Assembly (NCBI GenBank): GCA_016933045.1
Contig: JAFGBR010000019.1
Span: 25,556 to 89,555, forward strand
Source: Marinilabiliaceae bacterium
Lineage (GTDB): Bacteria > Bacteroidota > Bacteroidia > Bacteroidales > Marinilabiliaceae
Length of the DNA: 64,000 bases
Direction of reading: 5' to 3'
Under the pieces are notes generated by a model. That model saw only the letters and a list, made by a program, of their open reading frames with translations, was not told the DNA's origin and made no database searches. Both the position numbers and the translations under genes were made by a program. Positions 16,784 through 25,221 of this stretch are shown one piece after another (within the stretch, counting starts at the first letter, position 1; the number at the start of each line of letters is the position of its first letter).

Positions 16784-18202
16784 ATGGAAAATATTGGGGA
16801 ATATATAAGCCGAATAACAAGACTCGCCAACAGAAATAAACAACTTAATGAGCAATTGCAAGATTTAGTAGGAAGATACGAAGTGATTCAAGATCAAAAT
16901 AACCGATATCAGAGTTTGCTTAATGAATATTCGATGGGCGAAGCCGATCAGCAAACTGTTGGGCGAAAAAAAATGACACGTTATCCTATGGTGTCAATGA
17001 TGTTTATTACAATAAGAGGGTTTCGTAATTTATATAATCATCCAAAAGCAACTGAACTTGTTGATCTTTTAGATGAATTACATATGTTAATAAATGATAT
17101 TGCTAATAAGCATAGTTTATTAAAGATGAAAACTATTGGTGATTCGTTATTATTTGCCTCTGGTATTGTAGAAAAGAATAGAACTAACCCCATAAATATT
17201 TTAATGGCAGCTAAAGAAATGCAGGAGGCTGTTAAAGTACGTTCGTATGATTTGAATAATAGAAAGCCATTTTGGGAATTAGGAATTGGAGTTCATACGG
17301 GGCCTGTTACTGCTGAAGTTACTGGGAAAAAGAATAATCCATATAACTTATTGGGCGAGTCTGTTAATATTACTTATCGACTTTGTAGAATATCTGATAC
17401 TGGAAAAATTAGTCTTTCGGCTATGACATTTGAAATGGTAAAAGAATTTTTTAATATTAACCGATGGGGAAATTTACCTGTAAAATATAAAGGTGCTATT
17501 GATGTATATCATTTAAGTATGATTAAACCTGAATTATCAATTGATGGTGTTGGAACCGAACCCAATAAGGATTTTTTCATTAAATATGGGTTAATCCAAT
17601 TTATGGATATTCAGGAGCAGATTTTAGACCGTCTTGAGAAACAATTGCCAAAGAGTCTTTATTATCATAGTGTTAAGCATACAATTGATGTTGTAACTGA
17701 GGTTGAGCTAATAGGTTGGGCTGAGGGGCTGACAGAAGAAGAAGTGCTTTTGTTAAAACTGGCTGGTTTGTTTCACGATTGTGGGCACATAATTAGTTAT
17801 CAGAACCATGAGTTTTATGGATCGGAGATTGCTCGTGAAGTGCTTTCGAATTATAATTATTCAGTTGAGCAGGTTGAAACAATATGTCGATTAATTATGG
17901 CGACAAAATTTCCGCCAGAACCCAAAGATAAGCTTGAAGAGGTGATTTGCGATTCTGATTTAGATTATCTTGGTAGGAGTGATTTTATTCCTGTTTCTGA
18001 TACTCTGTATCAGGAGCTTAAAGAACGTGATATGATTGGGACTTATGATGAATGGAATAAAATGCAATTGAATTTTATTAAAAAACATCAATATTTTACA
18101 AAAACAGCAAGAAACCTGAGGGAGGTCAATAAACAGAGTCAAATTGAAAGAATTAAAGGATTATTACAGCACGATCATGATTTTGTTGGACAAAAATCAT
18201 AA
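16784..18202 (+). CDS. Class III nucleotide cyclase-like domain fused to HD phosphohydrolase domain
   Basis: Protein of 472 residues: coiled-coil N-terminus (about 5-50), cyclase homology domain (about 66-250), HD domain (about 270-440). The cyclase part keeps Lys116 and Asp120 (MKTIGDS), HTGPVTAEVTG, and Asn195/Arg199 (VNITYRL). However, the first metal-binding Asp, normally in an FxDIxGF motif, is Thr76 (FITIRGF), so two-metal catalysis may be lost. The HD part looks intact: SVKHT, LFHDCGH (His331, Asp332), NHEFYGSEIA and CDSDLDYLG. No TM segment, so cytoplasmic. It may bind a nucleotide and regulate, or hydrolyse, a cyclic nucleotide or phosphorylated substrate. It is convergent with the chemoreceptor gene, whose stop lies 9 bases beyond. 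Confidence 0.8.
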   Translation: MENIGEYISRITRLANRNKQLNEQLQDLVGRYEVIQDQNNRYQSLLNEYSMGEADQQTVGRKKMTRYPMVSMMFITIRGFRNLYNHPKATELVDLLDELHMLINDIANKHSLLKMKTIGDSLLFASGIVEKNRTNPINILMAAKEMQEAVKVRSYDLNNRKPFWELGIGVHTGPVTAEVTGKKNNPYNLLGESVNITYRLCRISDTGKISLSAMTFEMVKEFFNINRWGNLPVKYKGAIDVYHLSMIKPELSIDGVGTEPNKDFFIKYGLIQFMDIQEQILDRLEKQLPKSLYYHSVKHTIDVVTEVELIGWAEGLTEEEVLLLKLAGLFHDCGHIISYQNHEFYGSEIAREVLSNYNYSVEQVETICRLIMATKFPPEPKDKLEEVICDSDLDYLGRSDFIPVSDTLYQELKERDMIGTYDEWNKMQLNFIKKHQYFTKTARNLREVNKQSQIERIKGLLQHDHDFVGQKS

Positions 18203-18211
18203 CTCTTTTTT

Positions 18212-19942
18212 TTATTTTTTTATTTTAAAAAATGAAATTGCGTTATTCAATTCATTAGCCTGATTTGCTAATATTTCAGCGTTAGAAGCGGTAATTTGAT
18301 TGATTTGATTAAGTTGAATTAAGGCTGAATTGACTTGTTCAGCTCCAATTATTTGTTCACGGTTTGCTGTTGAAATTTCTTTTACGAGTAAATTTGTTTT
18401 TTCTATGTTTGGTACTATTGCGCCCATGTTTTTACTAGTTTTTCGTGCTATTGTAACGCTGTTTTTCGAAATGTTAATGATGTGATTAGCCGATGATTGA
18501 CTTTTTTCGGCCAGTTTTCTTACTTCGTTTGCAACAACAGAAAAACCTTTGCCATGTTCTCCAGCACGAGCAGCTTCTATTGATGCGTTAATTGCTAATA
18601 AATCAATCCTTTCGGCTATTTCTTCAATAATATCAATGTTTTCAGCTATCTCGATCATCGATTTGACAGTTTCCTGAACTCCTTGGTAGCCAATTTCTAA
18701 ATCGGTTGCTGCTCTGTTGGCAATAGATTCGGTTTGAATTGCATTTTCAGTGTTTTGTTTAATATTGGTAATCATTTGTTCCATTGCCGATGAAACTTCC
18801 TCGGATGATGCTGCTTGTTCTGTTGCACCTGATGATAAATTATGACTTGAATTATTTAAATTTTCAATAGTTTTTTGAATTTTGGATATAATATTTTGCA
18901 AACTGCTTGTCATCTCATACATATTTTTATATATGCCTTGCATTTGTGCAGATTCTGAAAATTGTACAGATAATTCACCATTTGCTATGCTATTGGCAAT
19001 TTCGGCAACTTTAGCAGGTTCGTCACCTAAAATTTTGTAAATAGATGAATTGATTATCAGACTTCCGCCTATTGAAGTAATGGAGCCAATAAATATTGCA
19101 ATTGATAAAACCCAAAATGATTCTTTACTCTTTTTTTCTGATGTTTTTGATATAGAACTGCGAATATTTTCTATTGCCGGTTCGAAAAGTTGTATCATCA
19201 ATTCCAGTTCGCCAAGTAATCCTTCATTTTTTGTTAAACCTATTGTATTGTCAATTTCGGTTAAATTATTAAATGCGGTTTGATAATCGATTAGTGATTT
19301 TTTTAAACTGTTAATATGTTTTTGATTTGTTAATGTGTCTTTTATTAATAATAGTGTATTTTTTATTTCAGTGTTAAAAGTTGTAATGTATTCACGATCT
19401 TTTCGTAATAAGTAATCTTTTTCAATTCTGCGAAGCATAAGCATTTTGTTTTGTATTGTTAAATGTGCTGTGTCGCTAAGAGATTCAAAGTTATGAATGG
19501 CATTTCTCAAATGTCCTATTTGTCCCCAATTTTTGAAGCCTCTTTTTAAAACTTTTTTTTCAAGTTTATCAAAGGATTCTTTATATGAAAAAAACATTTT
19601 TTCAATACTTATTATGCCGATTATTATTGATGAGTCTTGAAGTGTTTTAGATTGACGTAATAATTTACATATATTATTAGCTTTTGTAATTGTGGAGTCA
19701 AATTCTAGAACAATTGAGCTAATTCCATTTTGAAAGTATTTTGGATTAATTGTTTCAGTTGTAAGATACTCTTTTTCAAGTGCAATTATTTTATTTGAAC
19801 AAAGTTCCAATTCCTGAACATCAGTTGTCATATCTTCGAAATGATTAATGTTCGAGAACGATCGATATGTGATATATCCTATTGTAAGAAATATCATTGT
19901 TAAACCTAAGGTCAGGAAAAGGAACCGTGTTTTTACTGGCAT
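18212..19942 (-). CDS. Methyl-accepting chemotaxis protein (receptor 1)
   Basis: Transmembrane chemoreceptor of 576 residues. TM1 lies at about 7-28 ([20 protein letters not shown]), a helical periplasmic sensor at about 30-275, and TM2 at about 278-300. A HAMP-like segment ([20 protein letters not shown]) precedes a coiled-coil signalling domain with the hairpin tip around [19 protein letters not shown] and [14 protein letters not shown], which bind CheA/CheW. The C-terminus ends soon after the coiled coil with no CheR/CheB tether pentapeptide. It is last in a probable minus-strand operon cheA-cheW-receptor 2-receptor 1. The ligand is unknown. The periplasmic helices resemble four-helix-bundle sensors. 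Confidence 0.93.
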   Translation of the reverse strand: MPVKTRFLFLTLGLTMIFLTIGYITYRSFSNINHFEDMTTDVQELELCSNKIIALEKEYLTTETINPKYFQNGISSIVLEFDSTITKANNICKLLRQSKTLQDSSIIIGIISIEKMFFSYKESFDKLEKKVLKRGFKNWGQIGHLRNAIHNFESLSDTAHLTIQNKMLMLRRIEKDYLLRKDREYITTFNTEIKNTLLLIKDTLTNQKHINSLKKSLIDYQTAFNNLTEIDNTIGLTKNEGLLGELELMIQLFEPAIENIRSSISKTSEKKSKESFWVLSIAIFIGSITSIGGSLIINSSIYKILGDEPAKVAEIANSIANGELSVQFSESAQMQGIYKNMYEMTSSLQNIISKIQKTIENLNNSSHNLSSGATEQAASSEEVSSAMEQMITNIKQNTENAIQTESIANRAATDLEIGYQGVQETVKSMIEIAENIDIIEEIAERIDLLAINASIEAARAGEHGKGFSVVANEVRKLAEKSQSSANHIINISKNSVTIARKTSKNMGAIVPNIEKTNLLVKEISTANREQIIGAEQVNSALIQLNQINQITASNAEILANQANELNNAISFFKIKK

Positions 19943-19985
19943 AATACAATAACTATTTTTTATTTAATGGATGCAAAATTGTTGT

Positions 19986-21590
19986 CTAAAAGTCTTCAAA
20001 TTCATCGCCAAAAGATGGAGCTTTTTTGTGTGATTCTTTAAAATGAGTTTCACTTGTTTTTGAATAATCATTTTTCATTTTTTTTTGTATAGAGTTTGAT
20101 GATTGCTCAATGTTTACCTTAAAGAAAGAGATGATTTCTTTAAGTTTTTCGGCTTGGCTTGCAAGTTGTTCAGCATTAGCAGCTGTGTTTTGGTTTATTT
20201 GATTAAGTTGTTGCAATGATATATTAACCTGATCGGCTCCTGTGCTTTGCTCTTTACTTGCGGCTGATATTTCTTGAACCAAAATGGATGTTTTTTCAAT
20301 TTCGGGAACTATTTCGCCCATTTTTTGACCAGTACTTTTGGCTATTTCAACGCTGTTTTTCGAAAGTGCATTTATTTCGGCAGCAGCTTGCTGACTTCGC
20401 TCGGCAAGTTTTCTAACTTCCATTGCAACTACGGCAAAACCTTTGCCATGTTCACCGGCTCTGGCAGCTTCAATTGCTGCATTTATTGCCAGGAGGTCAG
20501 TTTTTTCGGCTATTTCTTCTATAACATTAATTTTGTCTGCAATTTCGAGCATTGATTTAACCGATTGATTTACATTTTTGTAGCCAATGTTTATTTCGTT
20601 TGCAGCATTATTGGCAATTTTTTCAGTTTGACTTGCATTTTCATTATTGTTTTGTATGTTGGCCATCATCTCCTCCATCGATGATGAAACTTCTTCTGTA
20701 GATGCAGCTTGTTCTGATGCTCCGGTTGATAATCCCTGACTCGATATTGTTATATTTGAAATGGCAAGTTGAACTTCTCCAATAATTTCATTAATTTTTT
20801 CTTGCATAGTAACTAAAGCTGCTGCGAGCATTCCTATTTCGTCTTTTTGTGTTACTTCTATCTCTTCTGACAAATCACCTTTAGCCATTTTGTCAAGTAT
20901 TTTAACTACTTTAAGAATTGGACGATTTACGCTTCGGGTAAGGACTATACTTGCAATTATTATTAGAATGATGATACTTGTAAGTATAATTATTGAATTT
21001 CGGTAAATATCGTCACTAATAATATGGCTTTGGTTATAAGCTTCTTCCGATTTTTTTAAACTAACCTCGGTAAATTTATCCAATGTACTTCGCATTGTTT
21101 CGAATGTTGTAACGTAGTTAATATGATAGAAGCTGCTTGCTTCTTCAATATTTCCGGCTTCAAGTAAAGAGGTTACCTGATTTGTGAGTTCACCAAGTTT
21201 TTTGTAATTATCGTGAAATTCAGTGTTGTTCTTTTTTAATTCGGAATCGAAGTATTGTGATGATAATTTTTCAAATATTGAATAACGTTCGAGTATTTGA
21301 GTGTAGTTTTCTTTTGCCGATGCTATATTTGTTTCAAGCTCGGTTTTGTTTTTTGTGTAAATATTAAATACTCCAAAACTAAGGGCAATGCTCGATTGGT
21401 AAGCATCGCGGTCTGCTTCAATTAATGACTCCATGCTTATTAAATGAACCAGGTAAATGTTGTCTAATTCTTTGGTAATGCTTTGTGAGCGATTAATGGT
21501 GTAAAAAAATGCTCCGGCTACAATTATCACAATCAAAGTGAAGATTAATACTAATCGGGTGCCAATTTTTAAATTATTTATTGCTTTCAT
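19986..21590 (-). CDS. Methyl-accepting chemotaxis protein (receptor 2, 4HB sensor)
   Basis: Chemoreceptor of 534 residues. TM1 at about 11-32 ([20 protein letters not shown]) is followed by a four-helix-bundle (4HB_MCP) periplasmic domain, TM2 at about 196-217 ([19 protein letters not shown]) and HAMP ([19 protein letters not shown] ... [10 protein letters not shown]). The cytoplasmic coiled coil has the conserved tip [19 protein letters not shown]. It is closely similar to receptor 1 in the signalling half and differs in the sensor half, as expected for paralogues with different ligands. The C-terminal tail ([11 protein letters not shown]) is acidic and is not the classical NWETF pentapeptide. 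The gene is 33 bases downstream of cheW. Confidence 0.94.
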   Translation of the reverse strand: MKAINNLKIGTRLVLIFTLIVIIVAGAFFYTINRSQSITKELDNIYLVHLISMESLIEADRDAYQSSIALSFGVFNIYTKNKTELETNIASAKENYTQILERYSIFEKLSSQYFDSELKKNNTEFHDNYKKLGELTNQVTSLLEAGNIEEASSFYHINYVTTFETMRSTLDKFTEVSLKKSEEAYNQSHIISDDIYRNSIIILTSIIILIIIASIVLTRSVNRPILKVVKILDKMAKGDLSEEIEVTQKDEIGMLAAALVTMQEKINEIIGEVQLAISNITISSQGLSTGASEQAASTEEVSSSMEEMMANIQNNNENASQTEKIANNAANEINIGYKNVNQSVKSMLEIADKINVIEEIAEKTDLLAINAAIEAARAGEHGKGFAVVAMEVRKLAERSQQAAAEINALSKNSVEIAKSTGQKMGEIVPEIEKTSILVQEISAASKEQSTGADQVNISLQQLNQINQNTAANAEQLASQAEKLKEIISFFKVNIEQSSNSIQKKMKNDYSKTSETHFKESHKKAPSFGDEFEDF

Positions 21591-21623
21591 TGTCGATGTT
21601 TTTTGGTTTGTATTTTTGGCTTA

Positions 21624-22109
21624 TTAACTTAAATCTGTATTAGTTATCATATTTATCTCTTCAGATGAAAAAACTCTGTCAACATTTAAAATCATTAAAA
21701 ATCTATTGTTAACCTGTACCATTCCATGTATGAATTCGAGGTTGTAATTAGCTCCCATGTCGGGAACATCTTTTATTTCATCATCTGCAAATTCTAGTAC
21801 ATCTTTAACGCCGTCAGCTATTACTCCAAGCATTAATTTTCGGTCGTTTGTGGTTAAGTCTAAAACAATGATCACGTATTTTTTTTCGTCTTCGCGCAAA
21901 GGCATGTTAAATTTTTGACGTGCTTCAATAACAGGTAGTATTTCTCCTCTGAAATTAATAACTCCTTTAATGAAGTCGGGAACGTTTGGAACATTGGTTA
22001 CTTGTTGTTTTTGCAATACCTCAAGTACTTTATGAACATCTATTGCGAATAGTTCATCGTTAAGCTTTATTGAGAGATAATGCTTTTTTGTTTGATCGTT
22101 TTGCTTCAT
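21624..22109 (-). CDS. cheW: Chemotaxis coupling protein CheW
   Basis: Adaptor linking chemoreceptors to CheA, 161 residues, cytoplasmic. The CheW-like SH3 fold is indicated by HYLSIKLNDELFAIDVHKVLEV, VPNVPDFIKGVINFRGEILPVI, VIIVLDL and the C-terminal FIHGMVQVNNRFLMILNVDRVF (cited by its ends). Length fits the family. It lies between cheA (35 bases upstream) and receptor 2 (33 bases downstream) on the same strand, so these four genes probably form one operon. Confidence 0.95.
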   Translation of the reverse strand: MKQNDQTKKHYLSIKLNDELFAIDVHKVLEVLQKQQVTNVPNVPDFIKGVINFRGEILPVIEARQKFNMPLREDEKKYVIIVLDLTTNDRKLMLGVIADGVKDVLEFADDEIKDVPDMGANYNLEFIHGMVQVNNRFLMILNVDRVFSSEEINMITNTDLS

Positions 22110-22144
22110 TTTTTTGTGTTTTATCTTGTGGCGATATTTTATTG

Positions 22145-24235
22145 TTAATTTAGTTTTACAAAATCTTTATTTACCAGTTTATTGGAATCAAGCATTAGAG
22201 CGAGCGATCCATCGCCTAAGAAACTGGCTCCTGATAAGAATTGTTGTGATTTAAAAACTTCGCCCAGAGGTTTTAATACGGCTTGGTGTTCACCTACAAT
22301 TTTATCGGCTATAATGGCAATTCGTTTATCGTTTTTATTTATAATTATGAGTTTTTCTTTTTTTGGATAATTGCGTTCATGGCTAAAAAGGTCTCTTAAT
22401 GAAACAAAAGGTATAAGTTCGTTGCCAAGTTGAACCTGTCTGTTTTTATTCTTATAAAGCGTTGAGTGTTGTTCTTGTTCGCAGTATTCAATGTCGGATA
22501 TTGGAACCAGGTAGTTTGAGTTATCAACTTTAATAAGTAAAGTGTCAATTATTGATAGTGTTTGATGGAGTTTTATAGTTATTAAGGTCCCTTGACCTTT
22601 TTCAGTACTTATTTCGACTTCGCCTCGTAATTCGGTTATTTTTTTTAGTACAACATCCATTCCAACGCCTCTACCCGATACTTCGGTTACTTTTTCGGCT
22701 GTTGAAAAACCGGCATTGAAAAGCAGATCCAGAATATCTTTTTCTTTTAATCTGTCATCTTCGTTTATTAAACCTTTTTCGATGGCTTTTTTTTGTATTT
22801 TTTGAATGTCGATGCCGGCACCGTCATCTTGAATTTGGATGTAAACATTTGCTCCTGAATAGAATGATGTAAATGTAATATTGCCGTGAGGTGTTTTGTT
22901 GTTTTTTTTTCTTTCATCAGGACTTTCTATTCCATGGTCTATGCTGTTTCTTATAATGTGCATTATAGGCTCGGCTAGTCTGTCGATTACATTTTTATCA
23001 AGTTCTGTATCTATTCCTTTTGTGGTAAATTTCACCTCTTTCCCTAAATCTTTTGATAAATCGCGGATGAGTCTTTTAAATGGAACTATCATCTCGGCAA
23101 CCGGAACTAGTCGGATGTTTAGAGCATTGTCTCTAAAGTGGCGCGATAGGTCGTCAATTTTTTCGGCTATTGATATTAATTTTGAATAATTTTTTGTTTC
23201 AACAATCATGTTTAGTTGCGATTTGGTAATTACCAGTTCGCTAACTAAATACATTAAACGGTCAAGTTTTGAAGCTTCAATGTTTATTCTAGCTGTTACT
23301 TGTTTTTCAACATCTTTAAATGTGTCATTAATGTTGTTGTTTTCATCTGTTTGGTCGTTATTGTTTAGATGATTATAAGATGTTTTTTTTGTTTTAATAT
23401 CCATATTGGTTGTTTCTATGGATTTGTTATAAGTTTTAATGGATTGTTCTATTTTGCTTTGTATTGATTTTGTTTCTTCTTCATTTTTACTCTCTTTTAA
23501 CGAGTTAAGGTAATCGATAAAGTCTTGTTGGTTAAAGAGGTTTTTTCGTGAAATATTAAGAATTCTACAATCGTCGAGTACAAACATCAGTACCTCTTCA
23601 ATAGCTTCTTTGCCCTGATCGGTAACCAAATAGATTCCCCATGCTGTTTGTTTCTGATCTTCTGCATTTTGGTCGTAAAACAGATGGTTTACAATTCTAT
23701 ATTCACCTAATTCAGCTAATTCATTAAATATTTGAAGGATGTTAATGCATCGGAATAGTTGGCTTTCAGTAGGGTGAAATACAATGTAATAGGTTTCTTT
23801 GTTGAGCGATTTTTGTGTTGGTATGGTATGTATTATTGAAGGTTCGAGTAGTACTTCGGAAACGATTTTGCTTATTTCAGCCAGTAAATCTTTTTGGTTT
23901 TTTTTGTTGTTTTCATTTTCCAGTTTCTCATCGTTTAATAGGTTTCGTATGTGATCTACAATTTTGAGTGTTATTTCAAATATTGAAGTTGTAAACTCTT
24001 GACGGTCTTCTCTTATTAAGTCAAAAATTGATTCAAGGTCATGAACCAGATCGCCAATGTGAACGTACCCATACATGGCACTAGTGCCTTTAAGTGTGTG
24101 TAAAACTCTGAAAATTTGTTGCACATTTTCTTTGTTTTCAAGGTTGTCTTCCTGATCAAGGAGTGACTCCTCAAGTTTGTTGACGAGATCAAATGCTTCT
24201 TCGATAAATCGTTCTTTAAATTTTGATATATCCAT
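22145..24235 (-). CDS. cheA: Chemotaxis histidine kinase CheA
   Basis: Cytoplasmic histidine kinase of 696 residues. P1 (Hpt) carries the phospho-accepting His46 in IFRVLHTLKGTSAMYG. A second domain (about 140-250) resembles the response-regulator-binding region. After an Asn/Thr-rich linker come the P3 dimerisation helices (VTARINIEASKLDRLMYLVS), a P4 kinase domain with HIIRNSIDHGIE (N-box), QDDGAGID (G1) and VSGRGVGMDVV (G2), and a P5 CheW-like domain. ATG at 24235 (MDISKF) is preferred over the 15-residue extension starting at 24280, which has no family match. No CheY, CheR or CheB gene is in the window, so the phosphorylation target is elsewhere or is one of the nearby receiver proteins. 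Confidence 0.94.
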   Translation of the reverse strand: MDISKFKERFIEEAFDLVNKLEESLLDQEDNLENKENVQQIFRVLHTLKGTSAMYGYVHIGDLVHDLESIFDLIREDRQEFTTSIFEITLKIVDHIRNLLNDEKLENENNKKNQKDLLAEISKIVSEVLLEPSIIHTIPTQKSLNKETYYIVFHPTESQLFRCINILQIFNELAELGEYRIVNHLFYDQNAEDQKQTAWGIYLVTDQGKEAIEEVLMFVLDDCRILNISRKNLFNQQDFIDYLNSLKESKNEEETKSIQSKIEQSIKTYNKSIETTNMDIKTKKTSYNHLNNNDQTDENNNINDTFKDVEKQVTARINIEASKLDRLMYLVSELVITKSQLNMIVETKNYSKLISIAEKIDDLSRHFRDNALNIRLVPVAEMIVPFKRLIRDLSKDLGKEVKFTTKGIDTELDKNVIDRLAEPIMHIIRNSIDHGIESPDERKKNNKTPHGNITFTSFYSGANVYIQIQDDGAGIDIQKIQKKAIEKGLINEDDRLKEKDILDLLFNAGFSTAEKVTEVSGRGVGMDVVLKKITELRGEVEISTEKGQGTLITIKLHQTLSIIDTLLIKVDNSNYLVPISDIEYCEQEQHSTLYKNKNRQVQLGNELIPFVSLRDLFSHERNYPKKEKLIIINKNDKRIAIIADKIVGEHQAVLKPLGEVFKSQQFLSGASFLGDGSLALMLDSNKLVNKDFVKLN

Positions 24236-24573
24236 GGTTTTACAGTTTCGAAAATGGAAAAAACTGATTAAGTTTATCACGTTTATTGAGACTCAATTAG
24301 TGATATAAAGTAATTGTATTGAATAATGTAAAAACAGAGAAAAAATACCCTTTTTTATTGCTTTATACACTCAATTTATCAGATTGTATTACTTATGTGA
24401 TATAGGTAATAAGTGCAATTTTTGGAGGAAAATTATGTACCTTTTAAATAAGTAATAAAATAAAAGGTACATTTTATGCTGATAACAGTAAAGAATAACT
24501 TACTGAATTATGTTGTTGGTAATAAAGTGTTTAATAATTCTGATTGATGAATATTTTCAGATGTTACTTGGGT
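24236..24573. other. AT-rich intergenic region with one strong hairpin
   Basis: 338 bases between cheA and the response-regulator gene. The only clear structure is the hairpin listed next; no ORF of interest. The right end of the gap in gene order (near 24240) should hold the cheA operon promoter, but no good TAnnTTTG match was found. Confidence 0.6.
24435..24472 (-). terminator. Perfect 12-bp hairpin, likely terminator of the HK-RR operon
   Basis: ATGTACCTTTTA and TAAAAGGTACAT pair exactly around a 14-base loop, about 100 bases after the minus-strand response-regulator stop. Flanks are T-rich on both strands, but not a classical U-run, so confidence is moderate. Confidence 0.5.
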
Positions 24574-25221
24574 TTATATTTTTACAATTTCATTTTTAAT
24601 GGCATAAATAATAAGGCTAACAGTATTTTTTGTTCCCGTTTTTTGTAGTAAGTTCGATTTGTGATTTTCGATTGTTCTAACGCTAATATTAAGTTTTTCA
24701 GCAATTTCTTTGTTTGAATAACCCGAACAGATGTGTTGTAATATTTCTATTTCCCTGATGGTAAAATCAGATTCGTGTTGGTCATTTTTTTTCTCTGTAA
24801 GGTTTACAATTATATTTCGTAATAGTTCCTGAGAAAAGAAATTGCGACCTTCAAATACCTCTTTTATTGCTTCTTCGAGTTCGCGGCTGCCAGCTTCTTT
24901 TAAAACAAAACCTTTAACGCCCGAGTGTATCATTTTGTAATAATATTCTTGTTCTCCAAACATTGAAAGTGCAATTATTTTTAATGATGGGTTCGATGCT
25001 ATTAATTGTTGTGTTGTTTCAATGCCATCCATAACGGGCATTAATATGTCCATTAAAATTACATCGGTGTTAGCGGGTAATTTTTTAATGCATTCCTTTC
25101 CATTTGCGGCTTCACCTATTACTTCGAATTGAGATGAATTGCTCAAAAGCATTTTTACGCCTTCACGAAACATTTCGTGATCATCGACAATATATACTTT
25201 AATTTTATTGGCTGTTTGCAT
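24574..25221 (-). CDS. NarL/LuxR-type response regulator
   Basis: DNA-binding response regulator of 215 residues. The receiver domain has the acidic pair in VDDHEMFREG, the phospho-accepting Asp58 in VILMDILMPVMDG, LSMFGEQEYY and the conserved Lys in FVLKEAGS. The C-terminal LuxR-type helix-turn-helix (about 150-210) is FTIREIEILQHICSGYSNKE ... LNISVRTIENHKSNLLQKTG. The gene overlaps the 3' end of the sensor kinase gene by 17 bases, a standard cognate pair. Its closeness to the che genes is suggestive, but there is no direct evidence that it serves CheA. Confidence 0.93.
   Translation of the reverse strand: MQTANKIKVYIVDDHEMFREGVKMLLSNSSQFEVIGEAANGKECIKKLPANTDVILMDILMPVMDGIETTQQLIASNPSLKIIALSMFGEQEYYYKMIHSGVKGFVLKEAGSRELEEAIKEVFEGRNFFSQELLRNIIVNLTEKKNDQHESDFTIREIEILQHICSGYSNKEIAEKLNISVRTIENHKSNLLQKTGTKNTVSLIIYAIKNEIVKI

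Noticed and set aside
24236..24280. 15-residue N-terminal extension of CheA
   Set aside because: Hydrophobic residues unlike any CheA N-terminus. MDISKF aligns with the Hpt domain start.
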